Assembly: GCA_964392365.1 (NCBI GenBank)
Contig: CAYMPH010000017.1
Coordinates: forward strand, 23,174 to 87,173
DNA length: 64,000 bases
Reading direction: 5' to 3'
Source of the DNA: CAYMPH01 sp964392365
GTDB taxonomy: Bacteria; Spirochaetota; UBA4802; UBA5550
This document shows, one piece after another, positions 60,038 through 64,000 of this stretch (positions are counted from its first letter, which is position 1; each line of letters opens with the position of its first letter). The translations under genes were made by a program, and so were the position numbers. The notes beneath the pieces were generated by a model, which saw only the letters and a program-made list of their open reading frames with translations, ran no database searches and was not told the origin of the DNA.

Positions 60038-62119
60038 ATGTCTTTTCAGAAAGTAAGGAATATCGGTATTGCAGCTCACATTGACGCTGGTAAAACAACA
60101 ACAACAGAAAGAGTTCTGTTTTTCACCGGTAAAACAAGAAAAATGGGAGAAGTTCATGACGGTCAGGCCACCATGGATTTCATGAAACAGGAACAGGAAA
60201 GAGGAATTACAATCGCGTCAGCGGCAATATCAACTGAATGGAAAGATTATCAGATAAATATTATCGACACTCCCGGGCACGTCGATTTTACAATTGAAGT
60301 AGAAAGATCACTCAGGGTTATTGATGGAATGGTTGCTCTTTTCTGCGCAGTTGCAGGAGTTGAGCCTCAAAGTGAAACTGTGTGGAATCAGGCCGACAGA
60401 TATAAAGTTCCAAGGTTTGCATTCGTAAATAAAATGGACAGAATAGGCGCAGATTTTTCTGAAGCAGTAGCTCAGATGGAAAAATATCTTGATGCCAACC
60501 CTGTAGCAATTCATGTTCCAATGGGTGTTGAGGATACTTTCGAAGGCTGTATTGATGTTGTTTCTATGAAGGGTTATATATTTAAAGATCTTGAAATGAC
60601 TGAAATAGAAATTCCTGAAGCATTTAAGGAAAAAACAAAAGAAACAAGAGCAATTCTTGTTGAGAAGCTTGCAGATTATAACGATGAAATTATGCAGTAT
60701 TTTCTCGATGGTAAAGATGTACCGAATGATCTCGTTAAAAGAGCTTTAAGAGAGGCAACACTTAAGCTGCTTGTAACACCTGTTCTTTGTGGATCTTCAT
60801 ATAAAAATAAATGTGTTCATCTTATGCTGGATGCGGTTGTTGATTATCTTCCTTCTCCGATAGACAAAGGCGCAGTTGTGGGAATGGATATAAATGATCA
60901 TGAAAAAACACACAGCAGACATCCTTCAATTCATGATCCTTTCTGCGCTCTTGCATTTAAACTTATTACAGACCCTTATGTCGGGCAGCAGACATTTATC
61001 CGTGTGTATTCCGGTGTTCTTAAAAGCGGAATGGCTATAAGAAATTCAACTAAAAATCAGGATGAAAGAATTGGAAGGATTCTTAAAATCCGCGCTAAGG
61101 ACAGAGAGGATATTGAGCAGGCATTGCCTGGAGATATTGTTGCCCTTATTGGAATGAAATTTACAAAAACCGGCGATACTTTATGTGATTTGAAAAGTCA
61201 ATTGATTCTGGAATCGATTCACATACCGCCTGCAGTTATTGAATTAAAAGTAAGTCCTGAGACAAAAAAAGAAGATGAAAAACTCGGTGTTGCATTGCGA
61301 AAACTTGCAAATGAGGATCCATCTTTCCATGTAAGATTTGATAATGAGACAAGCGAAACAGTTATTTCAGGAATGGGAGAGCTTCATCTTGAAATAATAA
61401 TAGACAGGCTTAAACATGAATTTGGTGTTGAAGCCATAGTAGGCGAGCCTGCTGTCGCTTTCAGGGAAACAATTACAGCAGAGGTGGAGCATGTATATAA
61501 ACATGTTAAGCAGACAGGCGGTAAAGGCCAGTATGCACACACTGTTATGAGAGTTGAACCGAATCCTGATAAAGGCTATGAATTTATTGATCATATTAAA
61601 GGCGGATCTATTCCATCTGAATTTATTCCTTCTGTTCAGAAGGGAATAATGTCCGCAATAGAAGATGGTGTACTGGGGGGATTTCCGGTTGTTGATGTTC
61701 GGGTTACACTTCTCGATGGAAGTTTTCACCCTGTAGACTCATCGGATATGGCATTTAGAACATGTTCTGCAATCTGTTTTAAAGAGGCATTCCTGAAAGC
61801 AGGAGCTATTCTGCTTGAGCCGGTAATGAAGATTGAAGTAAATACTCCGGATGATTATATAGGGGAGGTTGTTGGTGACCTGAATCGAAGAAGAGGCCGG
61901 ATAGAATCAATGAGAAGACATAGAAAAGGTTCTCAAAAAGTAAATGGTTTTGTCCCTTTGATGGAAATGTTCGGTTATGCAACTCAGCTTAGAAGCTTAT
62001 CTTCAGGAAGGGCGAATTATTCAATGGAATTTCATAAGTATCTGCAGGTGAATAAAGATACTCAGGAAAAAGTTTTAAAGGCTATTGCTGAAAAGAAAAA
62101 GGAAAAAAACGCAAAATAA
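60038..62119 (+). CDS. fusA: Translation elongation factor G
   Basis: 693 residues, all five EF-G domains. G motifs: AHIDAGKTTTTERVL, switch II DTPGHVDF and NKMD. A domain IV loop with HPVDSSDMAF supports translocase function. The switch region reads MDFMKQEQERGITIASAA. Spirochaetes often carry two EF-G genes with split roles; whether this is the translocase or recycling form cannot be told by eye. It stands alone, away from the str operon. A gggggaa ribosome site precedes the ATG. Confidence 0.95.
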   Translation: MSFQKVRNIGIAAHIDAGKTTTTERVLFFTGKTRKMGEVHDGQATMDFMKQEQERGITIASAAISTEWKDYQINIIDTPGHVDFTIEVERSLRVIDGMVALFCAVAGVEPQSETVWNQADRYKVPRFAFVNKMDRIGADFSEAVAQMEKYLDANPVAIHVPMGVEDTFEGCIDVVSMKGYIFKDLEMTEIEIPEAFKEKTKETRAILVEKLADYNDEIMQYFLDGKDVPNDLVKRALREATLKLLVTPVLCGSSYKNKCVHLMLDAVVDYLPSPIDKGAVVGMDINDHEKTHSRHPSIHDPFCALAFKLITDPYVGQQTFIRVYSGVLKSGMAIRNSTKNQDERIGRILKIRAKDREDIEQALPGDIVALIGMKFTKTGDTLCDLKSQLILESIHIPPAVIELKVSPETKKEDEKLGVALRKLANEDPSFHVRFDNETSETVISGMGELHLEIIIDRLKHEFGVEAIVGEPAVAFRETITAEVEHVYKHVKQTGGKGQYAHTVMRVEPNPDKGYEFIDHIKGGSIPSEFIPSVQKGIMSAIEDGVLGGFPVVDVRVTLLDGSFHPVDSSDMAFRTCSAICFKEAFLKAGAILLEPVMKIEVNTPDDYIGEVVGDLNRRRGRIESMRRHRKGSQKVNGFVPLMEMFGYATQLRSLSSGRANYSMEFHKYLQVNKDTQEKVLKAIAEKKKEKNAK

Positions 62120-62133
62120 TTCTGATGTTATAT

Positions 62134-62174
62134 AAAAAAAGAAACCCCCGGTTATTCCGGGGGTTTCTTTTTTT
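62134..62174. terminator. Bidirectional terminator after fusA
   Basis: Strong 11-bp stem GAAACCCCCGG / CCGGGGGTTTC (62141-62151 with 62157-62167), loop ttatt, with A-run before and T-run after. Confidence 0.9.
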
Positions 62175-62184
62175 ATACTTATAT

Positions 62185-62649
62185 TTAATTTTTTAGTATA
62201 GTCTCTACTTTTTTTATCCAGTCACGGTTTTGTTTTTTTTCTTCTTTATAAAACTCGAGAAATTTATGTATCTGCCCGCATGTTTTCGGCTGGAGAGCAT
62301 GTTCCACCTTACAGGCTTCTATATCTGCAGTTGAAAAATCCATTGAAAGGACTGTTGTAAAAAATTCCGAAAGACATTCATGCTTTCTGCAAACATTTTC
62401 CGCAGCTTCAAGGCCTTTCTCTGTAAGTTCAACATATCCGTATTTTTCATATTCAATCAATTTGAGATCTTTCAGTTTGTTCAGCGCAGCTGTAACGCTC
62501 GGCATTTTTATATTAAGATCTTTTGCTATGTCTTTTACTCTGACAACCTTGTTTTGTTTTGCAAGAGTTGCGATAGATTCCATATAATCTTCCATATTTG
62601 AAGTAAGACCGGTTTCTGAATATAGATTAGTAATTTTTGAACTTGGCAT
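62185..62649 (-). CDS. DtxR/MntR-type metal-dependent repressor
   Basis: 154 residues from the ATG with agagga 8 bases ahead; a frame 30 codons longer has no ribosome site and overlaps the promoter area. N-terminal winged helix (NMEDYMESIATLAKQ, then VRVKDIAKDLNIKMPSVTAALNKL, read in part). The dimer/metal domain follows with EHALQPKTC and an ADIEACKVEH segment bearing likely metal ligands. It should repress metal uptake genes when Mn or Fe is plentiful. A near-palindrome TTTCTTTATAAAATGAAA (62673-62690) just upstream could be its own operator. Confidence 0.85.
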   Translation of the reverse strand: MPSSKITNLYSETGLTSNMEDYMESIATLAKQNKVVRVKDIAKDLNIKMPSVTAALNKLKDLKLIEYEKYGYVELTEKGLEAAENVCRKHECLSEFFTTVLSMDFSTADIEACKVEHALQPKTCGQIHKFLEFYKEEKKQNRDWIKKVETILKN

Positions 62650-62745
62650 AATTTTTTCCTCTATAATGTAGATTTCTTTATAAAATGAAAAGAATGTCAA
62701 ATATTTTATGGTTTCCTCTAAAAAATAGTTTTTTATCAAAAATTA

Positions 62746-63999
62746 TTAAAATGAAATAATTTCAGCTTTAGAATGAGAAATTCCATTATTTTCAGTTATT
62801 TGTTTATAATTTTCAATTATGGTTTTAATGTAATCCGGAGGGTTTTTAAAATTTACTGTTTCAAGATTTATATTGTCTGTATCTAATATTTTTAGAAAAC
62901 TTTCAAGACTTTTTGAAAATTTATAATCTGAAGACAGGTAGCATTTTGAAATCATAACATTTTTTGTAATATAAGCATATGAATTTAAATTTTTATAATC
63001 TGCTGTAGAAAGAATTAAATCTATTTTATTGATATTCTTTTTATTAATCCAGTCAGATATTTTTTTTGAAAACTCAAATTCTCCGATATCGCCTGTTAAA
63101 GTGTATCCGAGAGGTCCATTGATAAGAGCTGCATGCTTCCCGTCTTTTTGAAATAAAATATCTTTTTTAGTTTCTTCAGAAGAAACACCTCCGGAAAAAA
63201 CAAACATAAGGTAAAATCCTGAGATTATTGCTGCAGGCGCTGCAGTTTTACTCTTAATAAATGGAATAAGAGGAATAAGAGTAAGAAAAAATGATACCAG
63301 AATAAAAGGATTGAATCCTCCTGAATAAAAATGCCAGTTTCTGTCTGCCATGAAATTAATAAATCCATTATTGATATGTAGAATGATATCAGTTGCATTT
63401 CCTATAAAACCAGCAGCAGCGGGGCTGATAAAGTGTAAAAAAATACCTGCAAGAGATGAATATATTGCAGCTGTTATCAGCGGTATGGTAATAAGATTCG
63501 TGGCAATTCCTGCAAGATTGATCTGACTCATTTGAATCAGGATTATAGGTAAAACAAAAACCTGTGCTGATAACGTTACAGCAATAGAGTTTCTTATATA
63601 TTCAGGGAGGAGTGTAAGAGATTCTCTGTATAAATTATAAAAAAGGATTATACCAAATGTTGCTGTATAGGTAAGCTGAAATCCGAGATTGAATAGTTCG
63701 TATGGATAAAGCATTAAAAGAGCAGCAGCAGATATGAAAAGCGTATTGAATATATTCTTATCAAACCCGAAAGAAAACTGGATTGTGAAAATTCCAAACA
63801 TTACGCTTGCCCGCAGAAGCGATACAGGCATTTCAGAGAGATAGAAGTAGAAGCAAACAGCAGCTAAAGCTGCTGCAAGAGATATGCTTTTTTTAAGACG
63901 TATCAGGGAAAATATAAAAAGCGGTGCAGCTGCAATTATTGCAACATGTTTCTTCTCTTGATTTCCCAATTTCCCTGCATTTTTCAGCGATTTTAGCAA
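62746..63999 (-). CDS. comEC: ComEC/Rec2 DNA-uptake channel, 3' part, cut by the window edge
   Basis: The frame is open to the last base; 417 or more residues are visible and the start lies beyond the window. The competence membrane domain is recognised by MPVSLLRASVMFG, NLGFQLTYTATFGIILFY and NLITIPL among nine or so helices. A C-terminal region of about 140 residues lies where the metallo-beta-lactamase domain of longer members would be, but it is short and I see no HxHxDH motif. It transports single-stranded DNA across the inner membrane in competent bacteria. Ends 97 bases upstream of the DtxR-type gene on the same strand. Confidence 0.8.
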   Translation of the reverse strand: MLKSLKNAGKLGNQEKKHVAIIAAAPLFIFSLIRLKKSISLAAALAAVCFYFYLSEMPVSLLRASVMFGIFTIQFSFGFDKNIFNTLFISAAALLMLYPYELFNLGFQLTYTATFGIILFYNLYRESLTLLPEYIRNSIAVTLSAQVFVLPIILIQMSQINLAGIATNLITIPLITAAIYSSLAGIFLHFISPAAAGFIGNATDIILHINNGFINFMADRNWHFYSGGFNPFILVSFFLTLIPLIPFIKSKTAAPAAIISGFYLMFVFSGGVSSEETKKDILFQKDGKHAALINGPLGYTLTGDIGEFEFSKKISDWINKKNINKIDLILSTADYKNLNSYAYITKNVMISKCYLSSDYKFSKSLESFLKILDTDNINLETVNFKNPPDYIKTIIENYKQITENNGISHSKAEIISF

Positions 64000-64000
64000 T

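Overview
The window is AT-rich, densely coded bacterial chromosome and most likely comes from a spirochaete. The best evidence is an outer-layer flagellar filament protein of the FlaA family near 59 kb, a family essentially confined to Spirochaetota. Several membrane-anchored TPR proteins and a STAS protein fit that assignment. A murein-peptide ligase (Mpl) suggests meso-diaminopimelate peptidoglycan, as in the Leptospira side of the phylum rather than in treponemes. Promoters read as ordinary TTGACA/TATAAT-type boxes. Many genes are coupled by 4-base ATGA overlaps. There is one tRNA gene (Ala, GGC). I see no CRISPR array, phage, insertion sequence or integrase.

Layout. 1-5.5 kb holds a membrane-stress type cassette (SPFH/zinc-ribbon protein, two DUF4178 proteins, a small secreted peptide, DUF350, membrane-fused aminopropyltransferase-like protein). 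5.5-14.9 kb is housekeeping: rpmB, rsmD, a methyltransferase, aroA-aroH, a LolA-like protein, rsmE, thiS-thiD2/thiE, greA and a DUF1015 protein. 15-24.4 kb is an unusual run: a TPR/Mrr-like protein, a degenerate NTE-like cNMP/P-loop/patatin protein, a 4-TM protein, a STAS protein, a large possible glycosidase-fold protein, a second TPR/Mrr-like protein and a ParB-like protein. 24.4-26.8 kb is a leftward S1-domain gene group.

26.8-34.7 kb is a nitric-oxide defence island: quinol NO reductase, a three-cysteine Rrf2 regulator, hemerythrin/RIC-type repair protein, DUF438-hemerythrin-PAS and DUF1858-DUF2249 proteins, an orphan ferredoxin-partner domain and a NosR/NapH-like 4Fe-4S membrane protein. 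It is bracketed by diverged direct repeats about 150 bases long. The right copy is the convergent 3' junction of the 4Fe-4S gene and a haem-sensor diguanylate cyclase gene; the left copy is a decayed fragment of the same junction. A near-perfect palindrome between the norZ -35 box and its start codon is a strong candidate operator for the Rrf2 protein, and a weaker version precedes the rrf2 gene itself.

36-42 kb holds a PD40/OmpA protein and an operon of mtaB, an Xaa-Pro peptidase, efp and two membrane proteins. 42-51 kb has leftward malQ plus a sugar symporter, a DUF975 gene, then mpl-nfeD-slipin. 51-58.6 kb has a hybrid histidine kinase, a Tam-like methyltransferase, ilvD and a BtuFCD-type ABC uptake system. 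58.9-64 kb has flaA, fusA, a DtxR/MntR-type regulator and the 3' part of comEC, which runs off the window.
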